A stretch of 64,000 nucleotides of DNA from [Clostridium] symbiosum ATCC 14940 (GCF_000466485.1 NZ_KE992799.1:25304-89303), one strand, 5' to 3'; positions 9,755 to 18,778 are shown, counted from the first letter of the stretch. Made by a program: numbers and translations. Notes: generated by a model from the letters alone, not told the origin.

Positions 9755-10195
9755 ATGGATTTATCTAATTTACAGCCGGCTGTAGGTTCAAAACACAGCG
9801 ACAGCTTCAGAAGAGGCCGTGGACACGCTTCAGGTAATGGTAAGACTGCTGGTAAAGGTCACAAAGGCCAGAAAGCACGTTCCGGCGCAACAAGACCGGG
9901 ATTTGAAGGCGGCCAGATGCCTTTATACAGACGTATCCCGAAGAGAGGATTCACAAATAGAAACTCTAAGACAATCATTGGTATCAATGTAAGCGAATTA
10001 GAGAGATTTGACAACGACTCAGTCGTTACAGTAGAAACATTAATCGAAGCAGGTATCGTTAAAAACCCACGCGATGGCGTTAAAATTCTTGGTAACGGAG
10101 AGCTGACCAAGAAACTCACTGTGAAAGCAGATGCTGTTAGTGAAGGAGCAAAAGCCAAAATTGAAGCAGTTGGCGGAACCTGCGAGGTGATCTAA
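9755..10195 (+). CDS. rplO: 50S ribosomal protein L15
   Basis: L15 of 146 residues starting [14 protein letters not shown]. The ATG at 9755 follows TAGGAGG; an in-frame ATG at 9719 lies inside rpmD and does not fit the family. The Gly/Lys/Arg-rich N-terminal extension and the [18 protein letters not shown] signature are intact. secY starts one base after its stop. Confidence 0.97.
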   Translation: MDLSNLQPAVGSKHSDSFRRGRGHASGNGKTAGKGHKGQKARSGATRPGFEGGQMPLYRRIPKRGFTNRNSKTIIGINVSELERFDNDSVVTVETLIEAGIVKNPRDGVKILGNGELTKKLTVKADAVSEGAKAKIEAVGGTCEVI

Positions 10196-10196
10196 T

Positions 10197-11513
10197 ATGT
10201 TAAAAACACTCCAGAACGCTTTTAAGATAAAGGAAATAAGGGAAAAACTTCTCTACACTTTCTTTATGCTGGTTGTGATTCGTCTCGGTTCACAGCTGCC
10301 GATCCCGGGAGTAAAAACAACGTTCTTTGCTGAACTGTTCGCAAGACAGTCCAGCGATGCATTTGGATTTTTCAATACGATTACTGGCGGTTCGTTTACG
10401 AACATGTCAGTATTCGCCTTGAGCATCACGCCATATATCACATCTTCCATTATCATGCAGCTTTTAACGATCGCGATTCCAAAACTGGAAGAGATGCAGC
10501 GTGAAGGCGAGGATGGAAGAAAGAAAATTGCAGAATACACACGTTATCTGACCGTAGGCCTCGCTCTGATGCAGTCTATAGCCATGTCCGTAGGATTTGG
10601 CGGAAGAGGTCTTCTTATCGACTTCAATGCGGTCAGTGTTATCGTGGCGATTGCGACAATGACATCAGGTAGTGCAATGCTTATGTGGATTGGTGAGCGG
10701 ATTACGGAGCGCGGCGTAGGAAACGGAATTTCCATCGTCCTTCTGTTCAACATCATTTCCACACTGCCGAGTGATATGATTACCCTGTACGAGAGGTTCC
10801 TTGTCGGAAAGAACGTGCCGGTGGCGACCGTATCCCTGATTATCATTCTGGCAATTATTCTTGCCATGGTAGTATTCGTTATCGTACTGCAGGATGGAGA
10901 GCGGAGAATTCCCGTTCAGTATTCCAAGAAGATGCAGGGCAGGAAGATGGTAGGCGGACAGTCTACAAATATTCCTCTGAAAGTAAATACGGCAGGTGTT
11001 ATCCCTGTTATTTTTGCTTCTTCCCTGATGTCTTTTCCGGTAGTTATCGCGGAGTTTTTCCAGGTGGATTACGCTACATTCGGCGGAAAAATCTTAAGAG
11101 CTCTTAACTCCGGTTCCTGGTTCCATGCGGAATATCCGGTTTATTCAATTGGTATGGTGGTCTATATTGCTTTGATCGTGGTGTTTGCGTATTTCTACAC
11201 ATCCATCACATTTAATCCATTAGAGGTTGCCAACAATATGAAGAAATCCGGCGGCTTTATCCCGGGCATCCGTCCAGGTAAGCCAACATCTGATTACCTG
11301 AACAACATTTTAAATTATATCGTATTTATCGGGGCCTGCGGCCTGATCGTCGTATGCCTGATTCCGATTATGGTGTCGGGAATTTTCTCCGTAGGAAGCC
11401 TGTCTTTCGGCGGAACATCCCTTATCATTATCGTCGGAGTTGTCCTTGAGACAATTAAAGCGGTTGAGGCACAGATGCTTGTTCGTAATTATAGAGGATT
11501 TTTAAACGATTAA
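10197..11513 (+). CDS. secY: Preprotein translocase subunit SecY
   Basis: SecY of 438 residues, the channel-forming subunit of the Sec translocase in the cytoplasmic membrane. Ten hydrophobic segments can be counted. The signatures GSQLPIPGVKT (N-terminal), ISIVLLFNIIS and the cytosolic loop before MKKSGGFIPGIRPGKPTSDYL are intact. It lies in its conserved place between rplO and adk, one base after rplO. Codon use shifts from the strongly biased ribosomal-gene pattern to an ordinary one. Confidence 0.98.
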   Translation: MLKTLQNAFKIKEIREKLLYTFFMLVVIRLGSQLPIPGVKTTFFAELFARQSSDAFGFFNTITGGSFTNMSVFALSITPYITSSIIMQLLTIAIPKLEEMQREGEDGRKKIAEYTRYLTVGLALMQSIAMSVGFGGRGLLIDFNAVSVIVAIATMTSGSAMLMWIGERITERGVGNGISIVLLFNIISTLPSDMITLYERFLVGKNVPVATVSLIIILAIILAMVVFVIVLQDGERRIPVQYSKKMQGRKMVGGQSTNIPLKVNTAGVIPVIFASSLMSFPVVIAEFFQVDYATFGGKILRALNSGSWFHAEYPVYSIGMVVYIALIVVFAYFYTSITFNPLEVANNMKKSGGFIPGIRPGKPTSDYLNNILNYIVFIGACGLIVVCLIPIMVSGIFSVGSLSFGGTSLIIIVGVVLETIKAVEAQMLVRNYRGFLND

Positions 11514-11600
11514 AACAATTCGCTTTCTAAGCAGGAGCTCCTGGAGGCCGGACGATCCGGAGCCGGGCTGATCCTGCATAGGGGCGTTTCTGTTGAAGTC

Positions 11601-11633
11601 GGTGACCTGTTCGCGTAGCGTGCAGGTTATCGT
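11601..11633 (+). repeat. Dispersed hairpin repeat GGTGAC, copy A
   Basis: Copy in the secY-adk spacer. It begins GGTGACCTG, has a GC-rich centre (GCGTAGCG) and ends TGCAGGTTATCGTT. The two ends pair as RNA with G-U wobbles. The rest of the 192-base spacer holds no ORF. Confidence 0.75.
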
Positions 11634-11705
11634 TGTATTTGCAGGAAGCTTGTTTTTGAGGGTACTGAAAAGTTACCGTTATCGTTTTATCGGGGAGGTA
11701 AGCCT

Positions 11706-12350
11706 ATGAAGATTATTATGTTAGGAGCACCGGGGGCCGGCAAAGGTACGCAGGCCAAAAGAATTGCAGAGAAATATCTGATCCCGCATATCTCCACAGG
11801 AGATATATTCAGATCAAATATTAAGGAAGGTACCGAACTGGGCATGAAGGCAAAGCAGTTCATGGATCAGGGACTTCTGGTACCGGATGAGGTTACGATT
11901 GGAATGCTGCTGGATCGCATTCACCAGGACGACTGTGAGAAGGGATACGTACTGGACGGTTTTCCAAGAACCATTCCGCAGGCAGAGAGCCTGACGAAAG
12001 CGCTTTCCGATATGGGAGAGGCTATTGACTATGCAATTGACGTGGATGTTCCCGATGAGAATATCGTAAACAGAATGTCAGGCCGCCGGGCATGTTTAAC
12101 TTGCGGTGCGACCTATCATGTGACGTTCGCGCCTCCTGCAAAAGAGGGCATCTGCGATGTATGCGGAGCAGAACTGGTGCTCAGGGATGACGATAAGCCT
12201 GAGACGGTTCAGAAACGCCTTGCAGTTTACCATGAGCAGACACAGCCGCTGATTGACTATTATAAGGAAAAAGGCGTGCTGCATTCCGTAGACGGAACAA
12301 AAGATATGGAAGAAGTTTTCCAAAGCATCACTGAAATTTTAGGAGCATAA
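11706..12350 (+). CDS. adk: Adenylate kinase
   Basis: Cytosolic adenylate kinase (ATP + AMP to 2 ADP), 214 residues. The P-loop GAPGAGKGTQA lies at residues 7-17. The AMP-binding segment (ISTGDIFR), DGFPRT and the LID are present. The LID has four cysteines (CLTCG and CDVCG), the zinc-structured form common in Gram-positive bacteria. It is four bases from map, so the two are almost certainly co-transcribed. Confidence 0.98.
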   Translation: MKIIMLGAPGAGKGTQAKRIAEKYLIPHISTGDIFRSNIKEGTELGMKAKQFMDQGLLVPDEVTIGMLLDRIHQDDCEKGYVLDGFPRTIPQAESLTKALSDMGEAIDYAIDVDVPDENIVNRMSGRRACLTCGATYHVTFAPPAKEGICDVCGAELVLRDDDKPETVQKRLAVYHEQTQPLIDYYKEKGVLHSVDGTKDMEEVFQSITEILGA

Positions 12351-12354
12351 CAGT

Positions 12355-13107
12355 ATGGCAGTAACGATTAAATCTCCCAGAGAGATCGAGCTGATGAGGG
12401 AGGCGGGGAAGATCCTTGCCAAAACTCATGACGAGCTTGCAAAGAACCTGAAGCCTGGCATGTCCACATGGGATATTGACCATATGGGTGAAGAGATCAT
12501 ACGAAGCTATGGGTGTATCCCTTCCTTTAAGAATTACAACGGCTACCCTGCGTCAATCTGTGTATCGGTCAATGACGAGGTGGTACACGGGATTCCGCAC
12601 AGGGAGCATTATCTGAAGGAAGGCGATATTGTAAGTCTGGATGCGGGAGTTATCTATAAAGGATATCATTCCGACGCGGCCAGGACCCACGGAATCGGAG
12701 AAATCAGCGAGGATGCGCAGAAACTCATAGAAGTTACAAGGCAAAGTTTCTTTGAGGGGATTAAATTTGCCAAACCTGGCAATCATCTAAATGATATTTC
12801 CGCAGCTATCCAGAAATATGCCGAAAGTTTCGGCTACGGGGTAGTAAGAGACCTGGTAGGTCATGGAATCGGAACTCATCTGCATGAGGATCCGGAGGTG
12901 CCCAACTTCGCCAGAAGAAGAAAAGGCATTCTTCTGCAGCCCGGTATGACGCTGGCTGTGGAACCTATGATCAATGCGGGAACTTATGATGTAGTCTGGC
13001 TGGATGACGACTGGACCGTAGTGACGGATGATGGTTCTCTGTCGGCTCATTATGAAAATACCATTCTCATTACCGAGGATGGACCAGAGATTTTGTCAAT
13101 GCTCTGA
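12355..13107 (+). CDS. map: Methionine aminopeptidase, type I
   Basis: Removes the N-terminal methionine from new proteins; 250 residues. The dinuclear metal ligands expected for the family can be seen: DAGVIYKGYHSDAART (two Asp), GHGIGTHLHEDPEVPN (His) and the two Glu in AVEPM and YENTILIT. It sits in the usual secY-adk-map-infA order, with 4 and 14 bases to its neighbours. Confidence 0.97.
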   Translation: MAVTIKSPREIELMREAGKILAKTHDELAKNLKPGMSTWDIDHMGEEIIRSYGCIPSFKNYNGYPASICVSVNDEVVHGIPHREHYLKEGDIVSLDAGVIYKGYHSDAARTHGIGEISEDAQKLIEVTRQSFFEGIKFAKPGNHLNDISAAIQKYAESFGYGVVRDLVGHGIGTHLHEDPEVPNFARRRKGILLQPGMTLAVEPMINAGTYDVVWLDDDWTVVTDDGSLSAHYENTILITEDGPEILSML

Positions 13108-13121
13108 TTCGAGGTGGTAAG

Positions 13122-13415
13122 ATGGCAGGATATGAAACAGGCTGTCTGGCCTGGTCTTTGGCCGGTCATGACAAAGAAGGCATATTTATCATAATAAAAG
13201 AAGATGCGGAATATGTTTACCTGGCGGACGGAAGACTCCGGACCGTGGGAAAACCGAAACGCAAGAAGAAGAAACACGTTCAGGCATCCCGCATCCGCGA
13301 TGAAAAGCTTTGCGATAAGCTTATGAGCGGCAGCACCGTTACCGATGAAGAGATTAAATACTTCATCAAACAGTACAGGGCGAATCATTTAGAGACGCCG
13401 GATGAAAACCGGTGA
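13122..13415 (+). CDS. KOW-domain RNA-binding-type protein between map and infA
   Basis: A 97-residue protein. The N-terminal half looks like a KOW-type small beta-barrel (GCLAWSLAGHDKEGIFIII), as in ribosomal L14e-like proteins. It is followed by a Lys-rich stretch (KPKRKKKKHV, residues 46-55) fit for RNA binding and a charged helical tail. Homologues (YbzG-like in Bacillus) occupy this place in many Firmicutes. The exact role is not established; a ribosome-associated function is inferred. Confidence 0.8.
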   Translation: MAGYETGCLAWSLAGHDKEGIFIIIKEDAEYVYLADGRLRTVGKPKRKKKKHVQASRIRDEKLCDKLMSGSTVTDEEIKYFIKQYRANHLETPDENR

Positions 13416-13446
13416 AATTCACATAACCAGGGAGGTATAAAAGTTT

Positions 13447-13665
13447 ATGTCAAAAGCAGATGTAATTGAAATTGAAGGCGTTGTGGTGGAAAAATTACCG
13501 AATGCCATGTTTAAAGTGGAGCTGGAGAACAAGCATATCGTACTTGCAACAATCAGCGGAAAACTCCGCATGAATTATATCAGGATTCTGCCGGGCGACA
13601 AGGTTACGATGGAGATGTCTCCATATGATCTGTCCAAGGGAAGAATTATCTGGAGAGATAAATAA
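13447..13665 (+). CDS. infA: Translation initiation factor IF-1
   Basis: Full-length IF-1 (72 residues), an S1-like OB fold that occupies the A site during initiation. The motifs [22 protein letters not shown] and [25 protein letters not shown] are typical. GGGAGG precedes the ATG. It is followed by the longest spacer of the operon, 669 bases. Confidence 0.98.
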   Translation: MSKADVIEIEGVVVEKLPNAMFKVELENKHIVLATISGKLRMNYIRILPGDKVTMEMSPYDLSKGRIIWRDK

Positions 13666-13719
13666 GCTGCAGCTCAGCTTACGGCGAAACTGCGGCAAAT
13701 GATACATGGAAACGTCAAA
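13666..13719 (+). repeat. Covarying hairpin repeat, copy 1
   Basis: Starts directly after the infA stop. It pairs GCTGCAG (13666-13672) with CTGCGGC and ends in the tail AAATGATACATGGAAACGTCAAA (13697-13719). It aligns base for base with 13955-14008 at about three-quarters identity. Confidence 0.65.
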
Positions 13720-13791
13720 GGGGACTGAACGCTGTCCCCTGAGCGGGCCGGGGAAGAGGGTAGATACATCGAGTCTTCCCGTTGGGCCTGC

Positions 13792-13863
13792 GCTGAGTAC
13801 AGCCCATAGTCCTCACATTGCGGGAGAACGGGCTGGCGTTGAGGCTTATGGGCTGTACTCAGC
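13792..13863 (+). repeat. Long perfect inverted repeat in the infA-rpmJ spacer
   Basis: The two 17-base arms are perfect complements: 13792-13808 (GCTGAGTACAGCCCATA) and 13847-13863. After a 2/2-base internal loop a further CCTCA/TGAGG pair extends the stem, leaving a loop of about 24 bases. No T run follows. Smaller hairpins flank it: AGGGGAC/GTCCCCT, GGGAAGA/TCTTCCC, CCGGA/TCCGG and CACCGC/GCGGTG. Confidence 0.75.
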
Positions 13864-13954
13864 ATCCGGACAGCTATCCGGTCCGCCATTGCAGAGCGTG
13901 TTATTGTTCGCAGCACACCGCTTTTTGCGGTGGGTGAACAGTAACGGACTGTTA

Positions 13955-14008
13955 GTTACAGTTCAGCCTTCGGCTAAACCGTAACAAATGATGCACAGAA
14001 ACGGCAAA
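13955..14008 (+). repeat. Covarying hairpin repeat, copy 2
   Basis: Same orientation as 13666-13719. The outer stem is GTTAC with GTAAC and an inner AGCC/GGCT hairpin is present. Most differences from copy 1 are transitions, and paired positions change together (C-G to T-A, G-C to A-T), so structure is kept while sequence drifts. Confidence 0.65.
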
Positions 14009-14132
14009 AAACGTCGTTTCGCGCCGCACAACTCGGGATTTTCGCAAAAAACAGCGAAAACACCTCGCGGAATACATCATGGCTGAACGGTTACGACTGT
14101 TACCGGGGATTAGAAATACCGGGAAATTATGC

Positions 14133-14161
14133 TTGCATTATATAGAAATTAGTGTTATAAT
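14133..14161 (+). promoter_or_regulatory. Sigma-A promoter of the rpmJ-rpsM-rpoA-rplQ group
   Basis: TTGCAT at 14133-14138 and a consensus TATAAT at 14156-14161 are separated by 17 bases. The predicted start is near 14168, leaving about 165 bases before rpmJ. This gives the alpha-operon part its own promoter after the hairpin-rich spacer. Confidence 0.7.
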
Positions 14162-14334
14162 GCTCTAGCGAACTTTGTTGAAGCAACATGTGAGATCCGC
14201 CCTTTTGCCGGAACCCGGGCTTTTAAAGGAAAGAGACGCCTGCTGTACCTGTAAGTCCGGCATGTAAGGACTGCAATGGGTGTTATCAATATTGTATGTC
14301 CTGTGTAAGGACTGTTACGGAAAGGAGAATTACT

Positions 14335-14448
14335 GTGAAGGTTAGATCATCGGTTAAACCAATTTGCGAAAAGTGCAAGATCATTAAAAGAAAAGGCAGT
14401 ATCAGAGTAATCTGTGAAAATCCAAAGCACAAACAAAGACAGGGCTGA
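14335..14448 (+). CDS. rpmJ: 50S ribosomal protein L36
   Basis: A 37-codon gene starting at [23 protein letters not shown], then [14 protein letters not shown]. The zinc ligands (CxxC, then Cys and His) are all present, so this is the zinc-binding form. AAAGGAG lies 7 bases upstream. It holds its conserved position between infA and rpsM. The 190 bases after it hold no ORF that I can support. Confidence 0.96.
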   Translation: MKVRSSVKPICEKCKIIKRKGSIRVICENPKHKQRQG

Positions 14449-14638
14449 TAAGCATTTGTCTGCCTGATTTTTTCGCACGGCTTTCTATATGAACCACCAG
14501 GATAAGTTGTTCATAGCTGCTCAGGATTTTCGTCCTTGAAGCATGAATTCCTGCTGGTATATGGATTGGCATAATACATCATTATTTTAACTCAACTCAA
14601 TGAAGAAAGAAAAAAACTAATGGAGGTGTACTACACAC

Positions 14639-15007
14639 ATGGCTCGTATTTCAGGTGTTGATTTACCAAGAGAAAAACGCGTCGAGATCGGATTAACTTA
14701 CATCTACGGTATCGGTAGAACAAGTTCAACCCGTATTCTTGCAGAGGCTGGCGTTAATCCTGACACACGTGTTAAGGATTTAACGGATGACGAAGTAAAG
14801 AGAATCGCTGGTGTCATCGCTGAAAGTCAGACTGTTGAAGGTGATTTACGTAGAGAAATCGCTATGAACATCAAGAGACTTCAGGAGATTGGATGCTACA
14901 GAGGAATTCGTCATAGAAAGAGCCTGCCTGTCCGTGGTCAGAAGACCAAGACAAATGCAAGAACACGTAAGGGTCCGAGAAAGACAGTAGCAAACAAGAA
15001 GAAATAA
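14639..15007 (+). CDS. rpsM: 30S ribosomal protein S13
   Basis: Full-length S13 (122 residues), [26 protein letters not shown], with the C-terminal signature [18 protein letters not shown]13 contacts the P-site tRNA and the intersubunit bridge. ATGGAGGTG lies upstream of the ATG. Confidence 0.98.
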   Translation: MARISGVDLPREKRVEIGLTYIYGIGRTSSTRILAEAGVNPDTRVKDLTDDEVKRIAGVIAESQTVEGDLRREIAMNIKRLQEIGCYRGIRHRKSLPVRGQKTKTNARTRKGPRKTVANKKK

Positions 15008-15088
15008 TTCATTTGGTAACAAATAAGTTGTGAATCAGGTTAGTAAGTAACAGGATTCAAGTAATCGAAGAAAGTAGGTTAGTTTAAA

Positions 15089-15490
15089 ATGGCTAAAAAA
15101 ATGTCAACTGGTAAAAAAGTGACAAAAAAGCGTGTAAAGAAAAACGTTGAACGCGGACAGGCGCACATCCAGTCATCTTTTAATAACACGATCGTTACCT
15201 TAACAGATGCACAGGGTAATGCATTATCATGGGCAAGTGCAGGCGGTCTGGGATTTAGAGGTTCAAGGAAATCTACTCCATATGCAGCTCAGATGGCTGC
15301 AGAAACTGCTACAAAGGCAGCTCTCATCCATGGCTTAAAGTCAGTAGACGTTATGGTAAAAGGTCCGGGATCAGGCCGTGAAGCAGCAATCCGTGCCCTT
15401 CAGGCATGTGGTCTTGAAGTAACCAGCATTAAGGACGTAACTCCGGTTCCGCACAACGGATGCCGTCCGCCAAAACGTAGAAGAGTCTAA
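15089..15490 (+). CDS. rpsK: 30S ribosomal protein S11
   Basis: Full-length S11 (133 residues) with a basic N-terminal tail ([23 protein letters not shown]) and the signature [23 protein letters not shown]. It forms part of the platform near the mRNA exit. Confidence 0.98.
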   Translation: MAKKMSTGKKVTKKRVKKNVERGQAHIQSSFNNTIVTLTDAQGNALSWASAGGLGFRGSRKSTPYAAQMAAETATKAALIHGLKSVDVMVKGPGSGREAAIRALQACGLEVTSIKDVTPVPHNGCRPPKRRRV

Positions 15491-15508
15491 TTAGGAGGTG
15501 CAAGTAAA

Positions 15509-16102
15509 GTGGCAGTAGATAGAGTTCCTGTACTTAAAAGATGTAGATCTCTTGACCTGGATCCGATTTATTTAGGAATCGACAAGAAATCCAAGAGAGA
15601 GTTAAAAAGAGCCAATAGAAAGATGAGTGAATATGGTCTGCAGTTAAGAGAAAAGCAGAAAGCCAAATTCATCTATGGTGTGTTAGAGAAACCTTTTAGA
15701 AATTATTATGCGAAAGCTTCCAAAATGTCCGGACAGGTTGGTACCAACCTTATGATCCTTCTGGAATGCAGACTGGATAATGTATTATTCAGAATGGGCT
15801 TTGGCCGTACGAGAAAAGAGACAAGACAGATCGTAGATCACAAGCATGTACTGGTTAACGGAAAACCTGTAAACATTCCGTCTTACCGCGTTAAAGCTGG
15901 TGACACAATCGAGATCAAAGAGAAATACAAATCTTCACAGAGATATAAAAATATCTTAGAGGTAACCGCCGGAAGAATGGTACCAGCATGGTTAGAGGCT
16001 GATATGGAAAACTTGAAAGGCGTTGTTAAAGAGTTACCAACCAGAGACGAAATTGATGTTCCTGTAAATGAAGTGCTTATCGTCGAGTTATACTCCAAAT
16101 AA
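15509..16102 (+). CDS. rpsD: 30S ribosomal protein S4
   Basis: S4 of 197 residues with GTG start and TTAGGAGG upstream. The S4 RNA-binding domain (LECRLDNVLFRMGFGRTRKETRQIVDHKHVLVNG) is complete. The N terminus has only one cysteine (Cys12), so the zinc site found in some S4 proteins is absent, as in many Clostridia. S4 initiates 30S assembly and represses the alpha operon in E. coli and Bacillus. Confidence 0.97.
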   Translation: MAVDRVPVLKRCRSLDLDPIYLGIDKKSKRELKRANRKMSEYGLQLREKQKAKFIYGVLEKPFRNYYAKASKMSGQVGTNLMILLECRLDNVLFRMGFGRTRKETRQIVDHKHVLVNGKPVNIPSYRVKAGDTIEIKEKYKSSQRYKNILEVTAGRMVPAWLEADMENLKGVVKELPTRDEIDVPVNEVLIVELYSK

Positions 16103-16127
16103 TTAAGAGTTGACTAAATTTTTTGTT

Positions 16128-16156
16128 GCTGTCCGGCCCTTCACGGGCCGGACAGC
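16128..16156 (+). repeat. Strong GC-rich hairpin upstream of rpoA
   Basis: The arms GCTGTCCGGCCC (16128-16139) and GGGCCGGACAGC (16145-16156) are perfect 12-base complements around a 5-base loop. No T run follows. A second possible stem, built on GGTAACGG/CCGTTACC, follows at about 16167-16211. The position in the 184-base rpsD-rpoA spacer suggests RNA processing or partial attenuation. Confidence 0.7.
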
Positions 16157-16286
16157 GGCAAAATCGCCGGTTGGCGGTAACGGATGTGAACCGCGTCTTT
16201 TGCCGTTACCCGCAGCGAAAGTTCTTCTCTTATTTTATAAGAGTATGACAGACCCTCAATAAAAGTTCCCAAAAGGAGGGGCTATA

Positions 16287-17249
16287 GTGTTCGATTTTGA
16301 AAAACCGAAAATTGAAATTGCTGAGATTTCAGAAGACAAAAGATATGGCAAGTTTGTAGTTGAACCGCTCGAAAGAGGCTACGGAACTACTTTAGGAAAT
16401 TCTTTAAGAAGAATTATGCTCTCTTCTTTGCCTGGCGCAGCAGTAAGTCAAGTGAAAATCGATGGCGTTTTGCATGAATTCAGTTCGATTCCCGGAGTAA
16501 AGGAAGACGTAACTGAGATTATTATGAACATCAAGAGTTTGGCAATTAAGAATCTGAGCGAAACGAATGAGCCAAAGACAGCTTATATCGAATTCGAGGG
16601 AGAAGGCGTCGTAACAGCCGCTGATATCCAGGTGGATTCTGACATTGAGATTTTAAATCCTGAGCAGGTAATTGCCACATTAAGCGGCGGCACGGACAGT
16701 AAGTTCTATATGGAACTGAACATCACAAAAGGCCGTGGTTATATCAGCGCAGACAAGAACAAGAACGACGAGCTTCCAATCGGAATGATCGCTGTGGATT
16801 CCATCTACACACCGGTAGAGCGTGTCAATATGACCGTTGAGAATACCCGTGTGGGCCAGGTTACCGACTTTGATAAGCTGACACTGGATGTATTCACAAA
16901 CGGAACTCTTGCTCCTGATGAGGCAGTCAGCCTGGCAGCTAAAGTTCTGAGCGAGCATTTGAACCTTTTCATCGACCTTTCTGAGAATGCCAGAACTGCA
17001 GAAGTTATGGTAGAGAAGGAAGACAACGAGAAAGAAAAAGTGCTTGAGATGAACATTGATGAACTGGAGTTATCCGTTCGTTCATACAACTGTTTAAAGA
17101 GAGCAGGTATCAACACCGTGGAGGAACTGTGCAACAGGACTCCGGAAGATATGATGAAGGTCAGAAACCTGGGCCGCAAATCTTTGGAAGAGGTACTTGC
17201 CAAATTAAAAGAGTTAGGCTTACAGCTCAATCCGAGCGAAGAAGCTTAA
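16287..17249 (+). CDS. rpoA: RNA polymerase alpha subunit
   Basis: Alpha subunit of 320 residues with GTG start behind AAAAGGAGG. The N-terminal domain (dimerisation and beta/beta' contact; [20 protein letters not shown]) is followed by a short linker. The C-terminal domain ([33 protein letters not shown]) contacts UP elements and activators. Length and order are normal. Confidence 0.98.
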   Translation: MFDFEKPKIEIAEISEDKRYGKFVVEPLERGYGTTLGNSLRRIMLSSLPGAAVSQVKIDGVLHEFSSIPGVKEDVTEIIMNIKSLAIKNLSETNEPKTAYIEFEGEGVVTAADIQVDSDIEILNPEQVIATLSGGTDSKFYMELNITKGRGYISADKNKNDELPIGMIAVDSIYTPVERVNMTVENTRVGQVTDFDKLTLDVFTNGTLAPDEAVSLAAKVLSEHLNLFIDLSENARTAEVMVEKEDNEKEKVLEMNIDELELSVRSYNCLKRAGINTVEELCNRTPEDMMKVRNLGRKSLEEVLAKLKELGLQLNPSEEA

Positions 17250-17379
17250 TTTTAACGAATGTTTGAGCACCCGGCAGATAAGACCAAAGGGCACAGCCGG
17301 GCGTTTACGAATAAAGCAGGCGGACAGTAAGACCAATGAAGCGTGGACGCCGGCTTCCACAAATATGGAGGATTAAATC

Positions 17380-17916
17380 ATGGCAGGATATAGAAAGCTG
17401 GGAAAGACTTCCAGCCAGAGAAAAGCATTACTGAGAAACCAGGTTACCAATCTGTTATACCACGGCAAGATCGTTACAACTGAGGCCAGAGCCAAAGAAG
17501 TAAAGAAGATTGCTGAGGGCTTAATTGCCATGGCAGTTAAGGAAAAAGACAACTTCGAGACCGTAAAAGTTACTGCAAAGGTTGCACGTAAAGATAAAGA
17601 CGGCAAGAGAGTAAAAGAAGTTGTTGACGGAAAGAAAGTTACCGTTTATGACGAAGTAGAGAAAGAGATCAAGAAAGACAAACCATCCAGACTTCATGCT
17701 AGAAGACAGATGTTAAAGGTTCTCTATGATGTAACAGAAGTTCCGGCTGCAAAAGCAGGCAGAAAGAAAAATACAAAAGAAGTAGATATGCCGGCAAAAC
17801 TCTTTGATGAGATTGCTCCTAAATACGTAAACCGCAACGGTGGATACACAAGAATCGTTAAGATCGGACAGCGTAAGGGCGACGGCGCTTTGGAAGTTTT
17901 ATTAGAGCTTGTTTAA
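17380..17916 (+). CDS. rplQ: 50S ribosomal protein L17 with internal insertion
   Basis: The L17 N terminus is clear ([38 protein letters not shown]) and the C terminus [25 protein letters not shown] is typical. The protein is 178 residues, against about 115-130 in most bacteria. The extra sequence is a Lys-rich insertion of roughly 50-60 residues beginning near residue 68 ([17 protein letters not shown]). It ends the ribosomal transcription unit. Confidence 0.95.
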   Translation: MAGYRKLGKTSSQRKALLRNQVTNLLYHGKIVTTEARAKEVKKIAEGLIAMAVKEKDNFETVKVTAKVARKDKDGKRVKEVVDGKKVTVYDEVEKEIKKDKPSRLHARRQMLKVLYDVTEVPAAKAGRKKNTKEVDMPAKLFDEIAPKYVNRNGGYTRIVKIGQRKGDGALEVLLELV

Positions 17917-17971
17917 TCAGTAAACAAAGCGGTGAAACGTTTGCTTTGTAAACATTTCACTGCCCGTTAAT

Positions 17972-18013
17972 AAACGACTCCAGCCATGCAGAGTGGCTGG
18001 AGTCGTTTTAATT
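17972..18013 (+). terminator. Terminator after rplQ
   Basis: AAACGACTCCAGCCA pairs with TGGCTGGAGTCGTTT around a short loop, followed by TTAATTT. This ends the S10-spc-alpha unit. The symmetrical A and T flanks mean it could work on both strands, which would also serve the convergent gene at 18063. Confidence 0.9.
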
Positions 18014-18019
18014 TACGGC

Positions 18020-18053
18020 GGTGACGTGTGCGCGGAGCGTGCAGGTTATCGTT
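18020..18053 (+). repeat. Dispersed hairpin repeat GGTGAC, copy B
   Basis: Lies between the rplQ terminator and the convergent DJ-1-like gene. It begins GGTGACGTG, contains GCGCGGAGCG and ends GCAGGTTATCGTTT. Confidence 0.75.
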
Positions 18054-18062
18054 TAACGGTCC

Positions 18063-18701
18063 TCAGCTTTCCTTGCCGGACGGTAAAGTCTGCATGAGGG
18101 CAAAGAAATGTTCAGGCTTACCGGTGGTGAAATATGCATACCAGGATTCCAGCGTGTCCGGCTGAAAAACGTTTAAATGCCCAATAATCTGTTTCGCCCA
18201 CAGTAAAGCTCCGGCAGAGCCGGCGGTAATTAGGTTGTTATCCGCCACAGAGGGCTTGTCAATGTAAAAATCCTGGCCTTTATAACCGGGAGAAAACATT
18301 TCAAGAAATCCCGGCCCGTTGCTGGTATGGGGGCGGTTATCCAGCAGTCCGGCTCCGGCAAGCGCAGCGGTAGCCCCGCAGATGGCACACACCAAAGCGC
18401 CTGACGAGAGAAGCTCTTCTGCTTTTTTAATAACAGCCCCGTGCTTTAAATCATTCCATGTGTCTGCGCCCGGTAATAGCAGAACGCTTGTCTCACTCAC
18501 AGCAATATCATCAATCAGGCAGTCGGGCATGATTGTCAGACCGCCCATTGTCTTGATTGGCTTCCCGGAATAACTGACGGTTTTGAGCGATACGCGCTGA
18601 GCGTCCTTTTTGAAAAACCGGCCGGAATTCACCTCTGAAATAACATAGCCAAGCTCCCAGTCGGCCAAAGCATCAAGAACGTAAACATAGATTGTGAACA
18701 T
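18063..18701 (-). CDS. DJ-1/PfpI family protein
   Basis: A 212-residue cytosolic protein of the DJ-1/PfpI (class I glutamine amidotransferase-like) superfamily. The likely nucleophilic-elbow cysteine is in VCAICGATAALA (about residues 107-118), and the upstream LLLPGAD segment fits the fold. Family members include glyoxalases, chaperones, proteases and stress proteins; which applies here cannot be told. It is divergent from the WYL regulator at 18836, an arrangement that suggests control by that regulator. Confidence 0.85.
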   Translation of the reverse strand: MFTIYVYVLDALADWELGYVISEVNSGRFFKKDAQRVSLKTVSYSGKPIKTMGGLTIMPDCLIDDIAVSETSVLLLPGADTWNDLKHGAVIKKAEELLSSGALVCAICGATAALAGAGLLDNRPHTSNGPGFLEMFSPGYKGQDFYIDKPSVADNNLITAGSAGALLWAKQIIGHLNVFQPDTLESWYAYFTTGKPEHFFALMQTLPSGKES

Positions 18702-18778
18702 AAGTTTCCTCCATTTTCATATTATTTCCACCTGACAGGCAGTTGATTTGCCTGCCTTTTTATTATACTCTGCAATTG

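Noticed and set aside
11514-11705. Own promoter for adk-map-infA in the secY-adk spacer
   Set aside because: No pair of boxes with acceptable spacing was found; the spacer is explained by the dispersed repeat.
13706-13984. Open frames on both strands in the infA-rpmJ spacer (13706-13984 +, 13674-13916 -)
   Set aside because: They overlap dense inverted repeats, lack ribosome sites, and open frames on both strands are expected from the palindromic GC-rich DNA.
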